This document shows positions 1-9,177 of a DNA stretch of 64,000 bases, one piece after another (the first letter of the stretch is position 1; the number at the start of each line of letters is the position of its first letter). The stretch lies in the NCBI GenBank assembly GCA_016000085.1, contig JAECRT010000009.1:1-64000 (forward strand), in the 5' to 3' direction. The DNA is from Sphingomonadaceae bacterium. Its GTDB lineage: Bacteria; Pseudomonadota; Alphaproteobacteria; Sphingomonadales; Sphingomonadaceae. Position numbers and translations under genes: made by a program. Under the pieces are notes generated by a model. The model was not told the DNA's origin. It searched no databases and was given only the letters and a program-made list of their open reading frames with translations.

Positions 1-2
1 AT

Positions 3-395
3 TATGCGTGGGTGCCAGCAGTCAGCTATGTGGTGGGCATGCCGCTTTTCGTGGTCGGCGTAATGTCCAGCAGCGTGACCTTCGCCTTCGCCCTGTTCCT
101 GATTCCTCAAGCTTTGGTCTATGTCTGGCTCGGCCCGGTGCTGACCGCCGTTCAGCATCTCGTCCCTGCCCATATGCGGGCCAGTGCGGCCGCGAGTTTC
201 CTGCTCATCAACAATCTGGTGGGCCTGGGCCTGGGTTCATGGAGTGTCGGCGCTCTGTCGGACGCATTGACCCCGACCTACGGGGTGGAGGCCCTGCGCT
301 ATGCCATCGTCGCGGCACTGGGCTTTTACCTGCTGGCAGGCTTGTTCATGGCGCTCGGCGGAAAGGCGCTACGCAAGGATTGGGTTACGGCCTGA
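3..395 (+). CDS. MFS transporter, C-terminal fragment (5' end outside window)
   Basis: This is the last ~130 residues of a polytopic inner-membrane carrier; the frame is open to the window edge, so the start lies upstream. Three or four hydrophobic helices are visible, around residues 4-22, 26-45, 62-82 and 97-117. They are separated by short polar loops, and the phrase HMRASAAASFLLINNLVGLG matches the TM10-TM11 region of spinster-type major facilitator proteins, which are abundant in sphingomonads. The short basic tail ends in KALRKDWVTA. No substrate can be deduced from the fragment. Assignment to MFS is by overall pattern, and the spinster subfamily is inference. Confidence 0.7.
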   Translation, partial: YAWVPAVSYVVGMPLFVVGVMSSSVTFAFALFLIPQALVYVWLGPVLTAVQHLVPAHMRASAAASFLLINNLVGLGLGSWSVGALSDALTPTYGVEALRYAIVAALGFYLLAGLFMALGGKALRKDWVTA

Positions 396-538
396 CTTGA
401 CGCTATTGAGGTTCTCGCCACCCGCTCCACACGGCATCTGATATCTGGACTTCGCGCGCCACATGAAAAGCTGGCTAGCGTTTCGGCGCAGTGGAAGCGA
501 CAGACCGAACGGCAGAATGGCGATGGGACTAGCAGATC

Positions 539-1234
539 ATGACTATAAAATGGCGCCCTTTCAGGCCGCTATTTCCCGGCACGGTTATGTTTGATCGCTT
601 GTTGGCCTGTGTCGGTGCGGCGATAGGAATTGGATTGACCGTACTGATCTGTGCCCGGTTTCCGGTTGCGGTCAGCGCCTTGCCGCTCATCGTCGCGCCG
701 ATTGGCGCGTCAGCAGTTTTGGTCTTCGCCGTTCCGGCCAGTCCGCTCGCGCAACCATGGCCTGTCGTCGGCGGGAACATCATTTCCACGCTGGTGGGAG
801 TGGCCTGCGCGCGGCTGATCCCGGACGTTGCCTGCGCAGCGGGCGTCGCCGTAGGCGCTGCGATACTGGTGATGTATCTGCTGCGGTGCTTGCATCCGCC
901 GGGCGGCGCGGCGGCGCTGACGGCCGTGATCGGTGGCCCGGCGATTCATGCCGCAGGCTATGCCTTCGCTTTTATCCCCGTTGGCATAAACTCAATCGCC
1001 ATCGCCTTGCTGGCCATGGTCTTTCATCGCTGCTCTGGCCATTCCTACCCACACCGCCCATCCATCAAGCCCGCTGATCTGGAAGCGGCGCATGTGGCGG
1101 CGGGCATCCTTACGGAAGATATCGACAGCGCTTTGGCGGACTTGCCGGACAGTTTCGATATCAGTCGGGACGATCTGGACATCCTTCTGACCAAAGCGGA
1201 ATTACACGCGATTGCGCGACGGGCGCGCCGCTAA
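539..1234 (+). CDS. HPP family membrane protein
   Basis: A 231-residue integral membrane protein. Four or five hydrophobic stretches fill residues ~17-165, followed by a charged cytoplasmic tail of about 65 residues. The family-defining HPPGGAAALTAV motif lies near residues 119-130, and GASAVLVFAVPASPLAQP (about 56-73) is the other conserved HPP-family block. Some HPP proteins of plants and cyanobacteria are linked to nitrite transport into organelles or cells, but most bacterial members have no assigned substrate. The start at 539 has only a weak ribosome site, and Met17 (position 587) is an alternative. The gene stands alone, convergent with the next gene only 20 bases away. Confidence 0.8.
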   Translation: MTIKWRPFRPLFPGTVMFDRLLACVGAAIGIGLTVLICARFPVAVSALPLIVAPIGASAVLVFAVPASPLAQPWPVVGGNIISTLVGVACARLIPDVACAAGVAVGAAILVMYLLRCLHPPGGAAALTAVIGGPAIHAAGYAFAFIPVGINSIAIALLAMVFHRCSGHSYPHRPSIKPADLEAAHVAAGILTEDIDSALADLPDSFDISRDDLDILLTKAELHAIARRARR

Positions 1235-1254
1235 CCGATGCCGACGTTTTGTGG

Positions 1255-2130
1255 TCACGCAAGCGTCGTACGCAGCGCATGTTCCGAGGTTGGCTCACGG
1301 ACGCGCCCCAGTTCGTCGAGCGTTGCGAGCGCCATAGCGCGATAGGCGGGCAAGAGATCCGGGCAATCCTGTTCCAGGGCGGTGAGATGTGTGGCGACCG
1401 TCTCATTATCTCCCCGGAGCAGCGGGCCGGAGAGAGCTGCCATGCCGCGATCCAGACTATTATCCAGCGCCGCCCGCACCAACGGCGCCAGCAGCGCGGC
1501 AGGTTCGTTAGCGCCTGCGCTTGCCAGCGCGCGGCATGAACTGGCGATCAACGTGACCAGATGATTGGCGGCGTGACAAAGAGCGGCGTGGTAAAGTGCG
1601 CGACGATCTTCGCTGATTTCGACCGGAATACCGCCCAACAATGTCACGATGGCGCAGGCCTGTGCATTTGCCTGATCGGTCGATCCAGTCACGGCGAACC
1701 GGGCATCGACCATGTGCCGAACCTCTTTCGTCGGGTCGCCCGTAAAAGTCATGGCAGGATGGATCGCCGCAGTTGTGAAGCCAGCGGCGCGCAGTGGCTC
1801 CAATATGGCGACACCGCTGCGCCCGCTGACGTGAAAGACGAAAGAGGATGGGATGCCGGTCGCGGCCGCCGCCAGTTCAGCGGTGACATTTTCGAGCGCG
1901 TCGTCCGAAACGGCCAGAATGATCAAATCGCAATTCGCCGCGATATCCGCCAATCCCGCCGCTGCGTGTGCGCGGCCGATGGATATCACAGCATCTTGGC
2001 ATCTTGCTGGGTTCCGTCCCCAAATGCCGACAGGTTCGGCGGAATGCCCGGCGAGTGCATGCCCGATTGCGCATGCCACTCGCCCGGTGCCGACTATTCC
2101 GATATGGCGATACGTCATGGAGCCAGGCAT
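1255..2130 (-). CDS. Rossmann-like / DUF2520 domain protein
   Basis: A 291-residue soluble protein. The N-terminus carries a dinucleotide-binding fold (GIVGTGRVACAIGHALAG, residues ~10-27), followed by LIILAVSDDAL, typical of the F420/NADP oxidoreductase-like Rossmann clan. The C-terminal half (YHAALCHAANHLVTLIASS) matches DUF2520, the domain paired with this Rossmann module in uncharacterised dehydrogenase-like proteins. The start at 2130 is fixed by an AAGGAG six bases upstream. It lies 17 bases behind the htpG stop on the same strand, so the two are probably co-transcribed. The substrate is unknown; resemblance to ketopantoate or pyrroline-carboxylate reductases is only at fold level. Confidence 0.75.
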   Translation of the reverse strand: MPGSMTYRHIGIVGTGRVACAIGHALAGHSAEPVGIWGRNPARCQDAVISIGRAHAAAGLADIAANCDLIILAVSDDALENVTAELAAAATGIPSSFVFHVSGRSGVAILEPLRAAGFTTAAIHPAMTFTGDPTKEVRHMVDARFAVTGSTDQANAQACAIVTLLGGIPVEISEDRRALYHAALCHAANHLVTLIASSCRALASAGANEPAALLAPLVRAALDNSLDRGMAALSGPLLRGDNETVATHLTALEQDCPDLLPAYRAMALATLDELGRVREPTSEHALRTTLA

Positions 2131-2147
2131 ATCCCGCTCCTTATCCG

Positions 2148-4034
2148 TTAAGATACGGATCGCCTCATCAGCCTGTCGAGCCGTTCGGTAAAGGCGCGCG
2201 CGTCGGTGGGCTGTTCTCCATCGGCGATGCGTGCCTGATCCAGCAACAGATGCGCCAGATCGGATTTCAGTCCGTCAGCGTCATCGGCAGCCGCCAGCGC
2301 CTGAATCAGTTCGTGCCCGGAATTGATCTCCAGTACGGGCAGGGCTGCCTGCGGAAGCTGACCTGCGCTGGCGAGCAGCTTTTCCAGTTGCCGGTCCATG
2401 CCGCTTTCCGGTGCAACGAGGCATACGGCGCTGGTGGTCAGCCGTTCTGAGGCCCGTACATCGGAAACAGCGCCTGCCAACGTCTCCCTCGCGAAGGTCA
2501 GGAAGCTGTCCACGGCCTCCGTTTCGGGCTGGGTCGGCTTTTCGATCCCTTCTGCCAGCGGTATGAGGCTCAGGTCAGCGCCACCCTGTGTCACCGACTT
2601 GAAGGGCTTGCCTTCATAATCGACGCCGACCGTGGTCCAGAAATTGTCGACCTGATCGGGCAACAACAGCACCTCGATCCCGCGCGCGCGGAAGCCTTCG
2701 ATCTGGGGGGAGGTGGCAAGCCGATCCAAGTCGCTGCCGGTCGCGTAATAGATGGCGGTCTGATTGTCCTTCAAGTCCGCGACATAGTCCTTGAGCGAGC
2801 GCCAGCCATTCTGCGATGTGGTGCTCTTGAAGCGCGCAAGCCCGAGCAGCGTCTCGCGGCGCTCGAAATCCTCGTACAGGCCTTCTTTCAGGACGGACCC
2901 GAAATTCTCCCAGATACGGATATAGGCTTCGGCATCGCCGTCGGAGAGCTTTTGCAACTCCGTGAGGAGGCGACCGGTTACGCCCTTCTGGATGGCGGCC
3001 AGCACGGGGCTGTCCTGAATCATCTCCCGTGACATGTTGAGCGGCAGATCGGACGAGTCCACCAGGCCACGCACGAAACGCAGATAGCGCGGCAAAATCT
3101 GCGCCTCGTCGGTGATGAATACGCGGCGTACATAGAGCTTGATGTGCCCCTTGCGGTCCGGGTCGAACAGGTCAAACGGCTTGGTTTCGGGGATGAAGGT
3201 CAGGACCGAATATTCATACCGCCCTTCGGCCCGGTAGTGGATCGTGTGGGCGGGCTGGTCATATTGCCCAGCGACGCTGCGATAGAAGTCGGCATAATCC
3301 TCTTCGCTGATTTCCGATCGGGGTTTGAGCCACAGCGCGGCGCCGTCGGCAATGTCGACGCCGTCCGCATCCGGCTTTTCGAACAGCGTGATCGGCACGG
3401 GAACGTGGCCCGATTGCGCCTTGACGATGCGTTCGACGGTAAAGCGTTCGGCATAGGATTTGGCGTCGTCCATGAGATGCATGACGACGCGCGTTCCCCG
3501 CGCGGGCGCGTCGCTCAGGTCGACCGCCGCGATCGTGTAGGTGCCAAGCCCGTCCGATGTCCAACTCGCTGCCGCCTCGGTGCCTGCGCGACGCGAGAAG
3601 ACCTCGACCTGGTTCGCCACCATGAAGGCGGAATAGAAGCCGACACCGAACTGGCCGATCAACTGCGACCCTTCCTTGCCTGCTTCGGCCGCGAGCCTTT
3701 CCATGAACGCTTTGGTACCCGAGCGTGCAATGGTGCCCAGTGTCTCGCCCATATCGGCGGCGGTCATGCCGATGCCGTTATCCTCGATCGTCAGACGGCC
3801 CTGATCTGCGTCGAGAATGATGCTGATTCGGGGCTGCGGATCGTCGCCCAGCAGCGATGGCGTGGCGATCGCTTCATAACGCAGCTTCTCGCAGGCGTCG
3901 GCGGCGTTGGAAATCAGTTCGCGCAGGAATACGTCGCGGTCGGAATAGACCGAATGCACCATCATGTGCAGCAGCTTTGAAACGTCGGCTTCGAAGGCGT
4001 GGGTTTCGGGGGCTGCGGCGGTATCTGTCGTCAT
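2148..4034 (-). CDS. htpG: Molecular chaperone HtpG (bacterial Hsp90)
   Basis: A cytosolic ATP-dependent chaperone of 628 residues, normal for the family. The GHKL ATPase module is at the N-terminus: ELISNAADACEKLRYEA carries the Mg/ATP Glu-Asn pair, IEDNGIGMT is the N1/G1 box, and the lid and GQFGVGFYSAFMVA glycine box follow. The middle domain contains IKLYVRRVFITDEA and LPLNMSREMIQ, and a C-terminal dimerisation domain is present. The frame is open 21 codons further upstream, but MTTDTAAAPETHAFEADV at 4034 matches the family start; its ribosome site (GGAA) is weak. DUF2520 follows directly. The divergent kinase begins 279 bases away; that gap holds the promoters, but I see no clear sigma-32 sequence. 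Confidence 0.97.
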   Translation of the reverse strand: MTTDTAAAPETHAFEADVSKLLHMMVHSVYSDRDVFLRELISNAADACEKLRYEAIATPSLLGDDPQPRISIILDADQGRLTIEDNGIGMTAADMGETLGTIARSGTKAFMERLAAEAGKEGSQLIGQFGVGFYSAFMVANQVEVFSRRAGTEAAASWTSDGLGTYTIAAVDLSDAPARGTRVVMHLMDDAKSYAERFTVERIVKAQSGHVPVPITLFEKPDADGVDIADGAALWLKPRSEISEEDYADFYRSVAGQYDQPAHTIHYRAEGRYEYSVLTFIPETKPFDLFDPDRKGHIKLYVRRVFITDEAQILPRYLRFVRGLVDSSDLPLNMSREMIQDSPVLAAIQKGVTGRLLTELQKLSDGDAEAYIRIWENFGSVLKEGLYEDFERRETLLGLARFKSTTSQNGWRSLKDYVADLKDNQTAIYYATGSDLDRLATSPQIEGFRARGIEVLLLPDQVDNFWTTVGVDYEGKPFKSVTQGGADLSLIPLAEGIEKPTQPETEAVDSFLTFARETLAGAVSDVRASERLTTSAVCLVAPESGMDRQLEKLLASAGQLPQAALPVLEINSGHELIQALAAADDADGLKSDLAHLLLDQARIADGEQPTDARAFTERLDRLMRRSVS

Positions 4035-4313
4035 GATGCTATTTCCAGTGAAACATTGAATCAGGAGGGAGATGGCGGGAGCCGATCGATTTTGCAAGAT
4101 TGCAGGATGTAATCCGGCCAGCGGAAATCACGTCCCGCATGGGCATCGGGTGCCGCTCAATCCCGACTTCCTGCGATCAAGTTACCCCACGCGGCATATT
4201 TTGGGCATCGGTTGATGCAGATCAGGGCTCTCATGCCCGATCATGGTCATCCTTGCATCCGGCTCATCTTAGCCGCTAGGCGGGTGCTGCATTGTTTTTC
4301 ACGCGGGATTCCC

Positions 4314-7300
4314 ATGGCATTGGAAAAGACAGATTTGGCAGAGCGCGTCCGCTCACGCGCGACCTTGTGGTCGTCGTTGGGATTGACCCTTGGCCTGGCT
4401 TTTTTCCTGATCAGCGGGTCGATCGCTTATCTGAACATCAAGAGCCTGCGGACAAGTGAAGAAGCCATTCGGCATACCCATGCCGTCCTCATCGCGCTGG
4501 ATGACCTGCTTTCGACAGCGCAGGATGCCGAAACCGGCCAGCGCGGCTATCTGTTGACTGGCAGCGCAGGCTATCTCGAACCCTATGCCAGCGCGGTCGC
4601 GCGCCTGACGTCGCACCTCAAGACGGTTGAGTCGCTCACCCTGGATAATCCGACCCAGCAAACCAATCTTGTCGCGCTCAAACGACATGTCGACGCCAAG
4701 CTGGCGGAGCTTCGCGAAACGATCGACGTGCGCCGTACCAAAGGGTTCGATGCGGCGCTTGCACTGGTGACGACCAATCGCGGCAAGATAGAGATGGACG
4801 CCATCCGGTCGGAGCTCAATGGGATGGCTCAGGAAGAGATGCGTCTTCGTGCGCTTCGCATGGACGACATGGCGGCAGCTTCGGGAGCGGCGATCACTAG
4901 CGGGGTGGTCTCCAGCCTGTTGGGTGTGGCCCTGACCATCGCCATATTCATTCTGGTGCAACGAAATAACCGTGCCCGCGTGCGGCAGCAATGGCTACAG
5001 CAGGGAGAGCTTGGCCTTACCCAGGCGATGCGCGGCGACAGGACCGTCGAGGAACTGGCCGAAGCTATATTGGCTTTCCTGGCATCGCACACAGGATCTC
5101 GTGGAGGGGTGCTGTTCAAGGGCGAAGGCGGGCTGTTCAAGCGAGCGGCCACGCTCGGCGTGCCGTCCGACGCCGATGTGCCCACGAGTTTCAGCGTGAA
5201 GGAAGGACTGTTGGGCCAGGTGGCCGCCGAAGGCCGTGCCATGGTCCTGAATGATGTGCCTGATGGCTATTTGACGATCGGATCGGCCATGGGGCGGGAT
5301 AGGCCTCGTCATCTCGTCATCGTGTCGGCGAAAGCCGATGAAATCGTCAATGCGGTCATCGAACTGGGCTTTTTCGATCGCGTCGATCAGGACATCCTCG
5401 ATCTGCTGGATCAGGTGTCGCCATCAATCGGCATTGCGCTGCGGTCTGCACGCTTCCGCGCAAGGCTTCAGGATGCGCTGGAGGAAACTCAACGGCAGGC
5501 TGGAGAGTTGCAGGCGCAAAGCGAGGAATTGCGGGTTTCCAACGAGGAACTGGAAGAGCAGGGCCGTGCGCTCAAGGAATCGCAGGTTCGGCTGGAGCAA
5601 CAGCAAGTCGAGCTGGAGCAGACCAACAGCCAGCTGGAGGAACAGGCCCAGACGCTGGAAGGCCAGCGTGACGAACTGGAGCGCGCCGGAGGCGCCTTGC
5701 AGGTCAAGGCGCGGGAATTGGAACAAGCCAGCCAGTATAAGTCGGACTTCCTCGCCAATATGTCGCATGAACTGCGTACGCCACTGAATTCGCTGTTGAT
5801 CCTGTCCAAGCTGCTGGGGGACAATCCTGACGGGAACCTGTCCCATGACCAGATCAAATTTGCCAGGACGATCGAATCCTCTGGCAATGATCTGCTGACG
5901 CTGATCAACGATATTCTCGACCTGTCGAAGATCGAGGCCGGGCATATCCAGATTCAGCCCGAACCTGTCGCCGTGCAGCGGCTCGTCGGTGATCTCCGCC
6001 AGTTGTTCCAGCCCCTCGCGGACGACCGAGGACTGGCGTTCGACATCATGGTTGCGCAAGATTGCCCTCGCGTGATCGAGACCGACCGGATGCGGATCGA
6101 ACAGATCCTCAAAAACCTTCTGTCCAACGCCTTCAAGTTCACCGAGCGCGGCAGCGTGCAGATCGATGTTTCGTATGTCGAGGGAGAAAGGCTGGCGTTC
6201 GCCGTAACCGACACGGGTATCGGTATGTCGTCCGAGCAGCAGGGGCATATCTTCGAAGCCTTCCACCAGGCGGATGGCACCATCAGCCGCCGTTATGGCG
6301 GAACCGGCCTTGGGCTGTCGATCTCGCGCGAGCTGGCCCGTCTGCTCGGCGGTCGGATCAGCCTGTCGAGCGAGCAGGGCAAGGGCAGCAGTTTCACGCT
6401 GGTCGTGCCGGTCGCCTATGATCCGGCCAATGTCGCTTCCCCCGAAATCCGGCAGCCATCCTCCGTTGCGGCGATGGCGACAGCCCCCGCCACTATGATT
6501 GCCCCCGCGCCGCCCAAGAGCATGCCTACGCCGTCGCAATGGACCATAGAGGATGATCGCGGTTCGTTGGCGGAAGGCCGCCGCCTGCTGCTGGTCATCG
6601 AAGATGACGAGGTGTTCGCGTCGGTCGTGTGCGACCTGTCCCGCGATATGGGGTTTCAGTGCATCGTCGCGGGGACCGCTGAGGAGGCCGTTCGGCTGGC
6701 GAAGGAGTTCATGCCGAGCGCCGTCGTTCTCGACCTGGGTTTGCCGGACCAATCGGGCCTGACTGTGCTCGACCGGCTGAAGCATGACGAGGCGACGCGC
6801 CATATCCCCATTCACGTTATCTCGGCCGCAGACCATAGTCAGGCCGCCCTGTCGCTCGGTGCGGTCGGCTATCTGGTCAAGCCGGTGAAGCATGAACAGC
6901 TGACGCAAGTGCTGGAAAGCCTCACCGCCAAACTTGCGACCCGTATGCGTCGCGTGCTGATCGTCGAGGACGATCCGGTGCAGCGGGATGCGGTGGGCAA
7001 GCTGCTGCTGTCGGAGGATGTCGAGACGGTCGGTGTGGGTACGGCGGCCGAATGCCTGGAACAGCTGCGCCAACAGACGTTCGACTGCATGGTGCTGGAC
7101 CTGTCGTTGCCGGACACATCGGGTTTCTCGCTATTGGAAACATTGAGTGCGGAGGGGGACCATGGGTTCCCGCCGGTTATTGTCTATACCGGCCATGATC
7201 TGTCGCCCGACGACGAACAGCGGCTGCGGCGCTATTCCAGTTCGATCATCATCAAAGGGGCCAAATCGCCAGAGCGGTTGCTGGACGAGGTTTCCCTGTT

Positions 7301-7766
7301 CCTGCACCAGGTCGTGTCGGAATTGCCGCCTGAACAGCGCAAGATGATCCAGAAGGCGCGCCATCGCGATGCCGCGCTGGAGGGCCGACGCATCCTCATC
7401 GTCGAAGATGATGTCCGCAACGTCTATTCGTTGACCAGCGTGCTGGAACCGCGCGGCGCGATGGTCCAGATTGCACGCAATGGACAGGAAGCGATCGATG
7501 CGCTGGTGGCGGCAGGGGACGATCCTGCCCGCACCATCGATCTGGTGTTGATGGACGTGATGATGCCGGTGAAGGACGGGATGGCCGCTACGCGCGAAAT
7601 CCGCAGCGATCCGCGCTGGACGGCGCTGCCAATCCTGATGCTGACCGCCAAGGCCATGCCCGACGACCAGCAGCGCTGTCTGGAAGCGGGCGCCAATGAC
7701 TATATGGCCAAGCCTATCGACGTCGACAAACTGCTCTCGCTCGTGCGCGTATGGATGCCGCGATAA
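4314..7766 (+). CDS. Hybrid sensor kinase: CHASE3-GAF-HisKA-HATPase-REC-REC-REC
   Basis: A 1150-residue membrane-bound hybrid histidine kinase. A transmembrane helix near residues 20-40, an extracytoplasmic CHASE3 segment (AQDAETGQRGYLLTG motif) and a second helix near 193-216 form the sensor. A GAF domain (~235-390) and a Gln/Glu-rich coiled coil (~390-475) follow. The kinase core has the phospho-acceptor His485 in MSHELRTPLN, then an N box (LLSNAFKFTERG) and G boxes. Three receiver domains begin near 757, 879 and 1026; the first and third have the canonical D-D-D-K set, while the second ends IIIKGAKSPE, lacking the usual Lys-Pro. Start MALEKTDL is preferred over an upstream Met because it precedes TM1 directly. 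The stop overlaps the cheR start (TAATG). Confidence 0.93.
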   Translation: MALEKTDLAERVRSRATLWSSLGLTLGLAFFLISGSIAYLNIKSLRTSEEAIRHTHAVLIALDDLLSTAQDAETGQRGYLLTGSAGYLEPYASAVARLTSHLKTVESLTLDNPTQQTNLVALKRHVDAKLAELRETIDVRRTKGFDAALALVTTNRGKIEMDAIRSELNGMAQEEMRLRALRMDDMAAASGAAITSGVVSSLLGVALTIAIFILVQRNNRARVRQQWLQQGELGLTQAMRGDRTVEELAEAILAFLASHTGSRGGVLFKGEGGLFKRAATLGVPSDADVPTSFSVKEGLLGQVAAEGRAMVLNDVPDGYLTIGSAMGRDRPRHLVIVSAKADEIVNAVIELGFFDRVDQDILDLLDQVSPSIGIALRSARFRARLQDALEETQRQAGELQAQSEELRVSNEELEEQGRALKESQVRLEQQQVELEQTNSQLEEQAQTLEGQRDELERAGGALQVKARELEQASQYKSDFLANMSHELRTPLNSLLILSKLLGDNPDGNLSHDQIKFARTIESSGNDLLTLINDILDLSKIEAGHIQIQPEPVAVQRLVGDLRQLFQPLADDRGLAFDIMVAQDCPRVIETDRMRIEQILKNLLSNAFKFTERGSVQIDVSYVEGERLAFAVTDTGIGMSSEQQGHIFEAFHQADGTISRRYGGTGLGLSISRELARLLGGRISLSSEQGKGSSFTLVVPVAYDPANVASPEIRQPSSVAAMATAPATMIAPAPPKSMPTPSQWTIEDDRGSLAEGRRLLLVIEDDEVFASVVCDLSRDMGFQCIVAGTAEEAVRLAKEFMPSAVVLDLGLPDQSGLTVLDRLKHDEATRHIPIHVISAADHSQAALSLGAVGYLVKPVKHEQLTQVLESLTAKLATRMRRVLIVEDDPVQRDAVGKLLLSEDVETVGVGTAAECLEQLRQQTFDCMVLDLSLPDTSGFSLLETLSAEGDHGFPPVIVYTGHDLSPDDEQRLRRYSSSIIIKGAKSPERLLDEVSLFLHQVVSELPPEQRKMIQKARHRDAALEGRRILIVEDDVRNVYSLTSVLEPRGAMVQIARNGQEAIDALVAAGDDPARTIDLVLMDVMMPVKDGMAATREIRSDPRWTALPILMLTAKAMPDDQQRCLEAGANDYMAKPIDVDKLLSLVRVWMPR

Positions 7767-8605
7767 TGCAGGACGACATCAAGCAACACGGGGTCGAGGA
7801 TATTGAAATCCAGCTTTTGCTGGAGGCGCTGTATCAGCGTTATCATTATGATTTCCGCCATTATGCCCGCGCATCCATCAAGCGGCGGCTGATTCAGGCG
7901 CGCGGGCAACTGGGTTTCGCCAGCTTTTCGGCCATGCAGGAAGGGCTGTTGCACGATCCCTCCACCTTGCCGCGCCTGCTGAACTATCTGACCGTGCAGG
8001 TGAGCGAGATGTTCCGCGATCCCGATTATTTCAGGGCGCTACGGGAAAAGGTGATCCCGCATCTGCGCACCTATCCCTCGCTCAAAATATGGGTCGCGGG
8101 ATGCAGCAACGGGGAGGAGCTGTATTCGCTCGCCATCCTGTTTCGCGAGGAAGGGCTGGAGCAGCGGACGATATTCTACGCCACCGACATCAATCCTGAT
8201 GCGTTGCGGGCAGCAGAAGCAGGGGTCTATCCGCTCGATCAGATCAGGAAGTTCACCGAAAGTCACCAGAGATCCGGCGCTCGCTCGTCGCTTTCGGATT
8301 ATTATACGGCGGATTATGGTCGGGCGGTATTCGACAAGAGCCTAAGATCGCGGGTCGTCTTTTCGGATCATAGCTTGGTCACCGATGCGGCCTTTGGCGA
8401 AATGCACCTGATTTCGTGCCGTAACGTTCTCATCTATTTCGATCGCGATTTACAGGATAGGGCGCTCGGCCTGTTTCGCGATTCTCTCGCGCGGAAAGGG
8501 TTTCTGGGCCTGGGATCGAAGGAAAGCTTGCGTTTTTCCCAGCATGCCCCGTCCTTCTCGGACTTCGTCCGCGAAGAAAAAATCTATCAGAGGCAGGATT
8601 CATGA
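7766..8605 (+). CDS. cheR: CheR-type protein-glutamate methyltransferase
   Basis: A SAM-dependent methyltransferase of 279 residues; the CheR family O-methylates glutamates on chemoreceptors. The N-terminal helical domain (YHYDFRHYARASIKRRL) is followed by the SAM-binding fold: VSEMFRDPDYF, then WVAGCSNGEELYSLAI (motif I), ATDINPDALRAA and LISCRNVLIYF. The ATG at 7766 overlaps the kinase stop as TAATG, so translation is probably coupled; the frame is open five codons further upstream. It is followed by cheB with an ATGA overlap. With no receptor, cheA or cheW adjacent, its target may be the neighbouring kinase or another protein; that is inference. Confidence 0.92.
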   Translation: MQDDIKQHGVEDIEIQLLLEALYQRYHYDFRHYARASIKRRLIQARGQLGFASFSAMQEGLLHDPSTLPRLLNYLTVQVSEMFRDPDYFRALREKVIPHLRTYPSLKIWVAGCSNGEELYSLAILFREEGLEQRTIFYATDINPDALRAAEAGVYPLDQIRKFTESHQRSGARSSLSDYYTADYGRAVFDKSLRSRVVFSDHSLVTDAAFGEMHLISCRNVLIYFDRDLQDRALGLFRDSLARKGFLGLGSKESLRFSQHAPSFSDFVREEKIYQRQDS

Positions 8606-9177
8606 CGGACCAGCCCATCAAGGCGATCGCGATCGGCGCATCGGCGGGTGCGGTGCAGGCGCTGTTGAAGATCTTGCCCGCCCTGCCGGAGGGTTATCCT
8701 CTCCCTGTGCTGATCGTCGTGCATGTGCCGCCCGATCGCCGTAATGCGCTCGTGTCACTGTTTCAGACCAAGTGCGTGCTGCCGGTCAAGGAGGCCGAAG
8801 ACAAGGAACGGATCATCGGCGGGACTATCTACTTCGCGCCATCGGACTATCATCTCCTGGTGGAGGCCGATGGTTCGTTTGCCCTGTCGTTGGACGAAGC
8901 GGTGAATCATAGCCGGCCAGCGATCGACGTGCTGTTGGAAACAGCGGCCGATGCCTATGGCCCCGCGCTGGTGGGAATCGTCCTGACCGGTGCCAATCAT
9001 GATGGCGCGGTGGGCCTGCGGGCAGTCGCCGACGGCGGAGGCATGGCGATCGTGGAGGATCCAACGGTAGCGCAGGTGCCGACCATGCCGGCGGCGGCCC
9101 TTGCGGCCTGCCCGTCCGCACGCCCGATGACCCTGGACGATATTATATTCACCCTTTCCAAAATGGCGACGACATGA
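8602..9177 (+). CDS. cheB: CheB-type methylesterase, effector domain only
   Basis: A 191-residue protein consisting only of the C-terminal methylesterase/deamidase domain of CheB; the usual N-terminal receiver is absent. The catalytic serine lies in IGASAGAVQALLKIL (the family usually has GASAGG), the histidine in VVHVPPDRRNAL, and the aspartate in GIVLTGANHDGAVGLRAV. It overlaps cheR by four bases (ATGA) and the next gene also by four, so the four genes form one translation-coupled operon. Loss of the receiver means phosphorylation control would have to come from a partner such as the receiver-kinase that follows. Stand-alone CheB domains beside hybrid kinases are known in proteobacteria. 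Confidence 0.92.
   Translation: MTDQPIKAIAIGASAGAVQALLKILPALPEGYPLPVLIVVHVPPDRRNALVSLFQTKCVLPVKEAEDKERIIGGTIYFAPSDYHLLVEADGSFALSLDEAVNHSRPAIDVLLETAADAYGPALVGIVLTGANHDGAVGLRAVADGGGMAIVEDPTVAQVPTMPAAALAACPSARPMTLDDIIFTLSKMATT

Noticed and set aside
5424..7073. Open frame of 549 codons opposite the hybrid kinase
   Set aside because: Antisense shadow with Gln/Arg/His-rich low-complexity content; the kinase motifs on the plus strand are complete.
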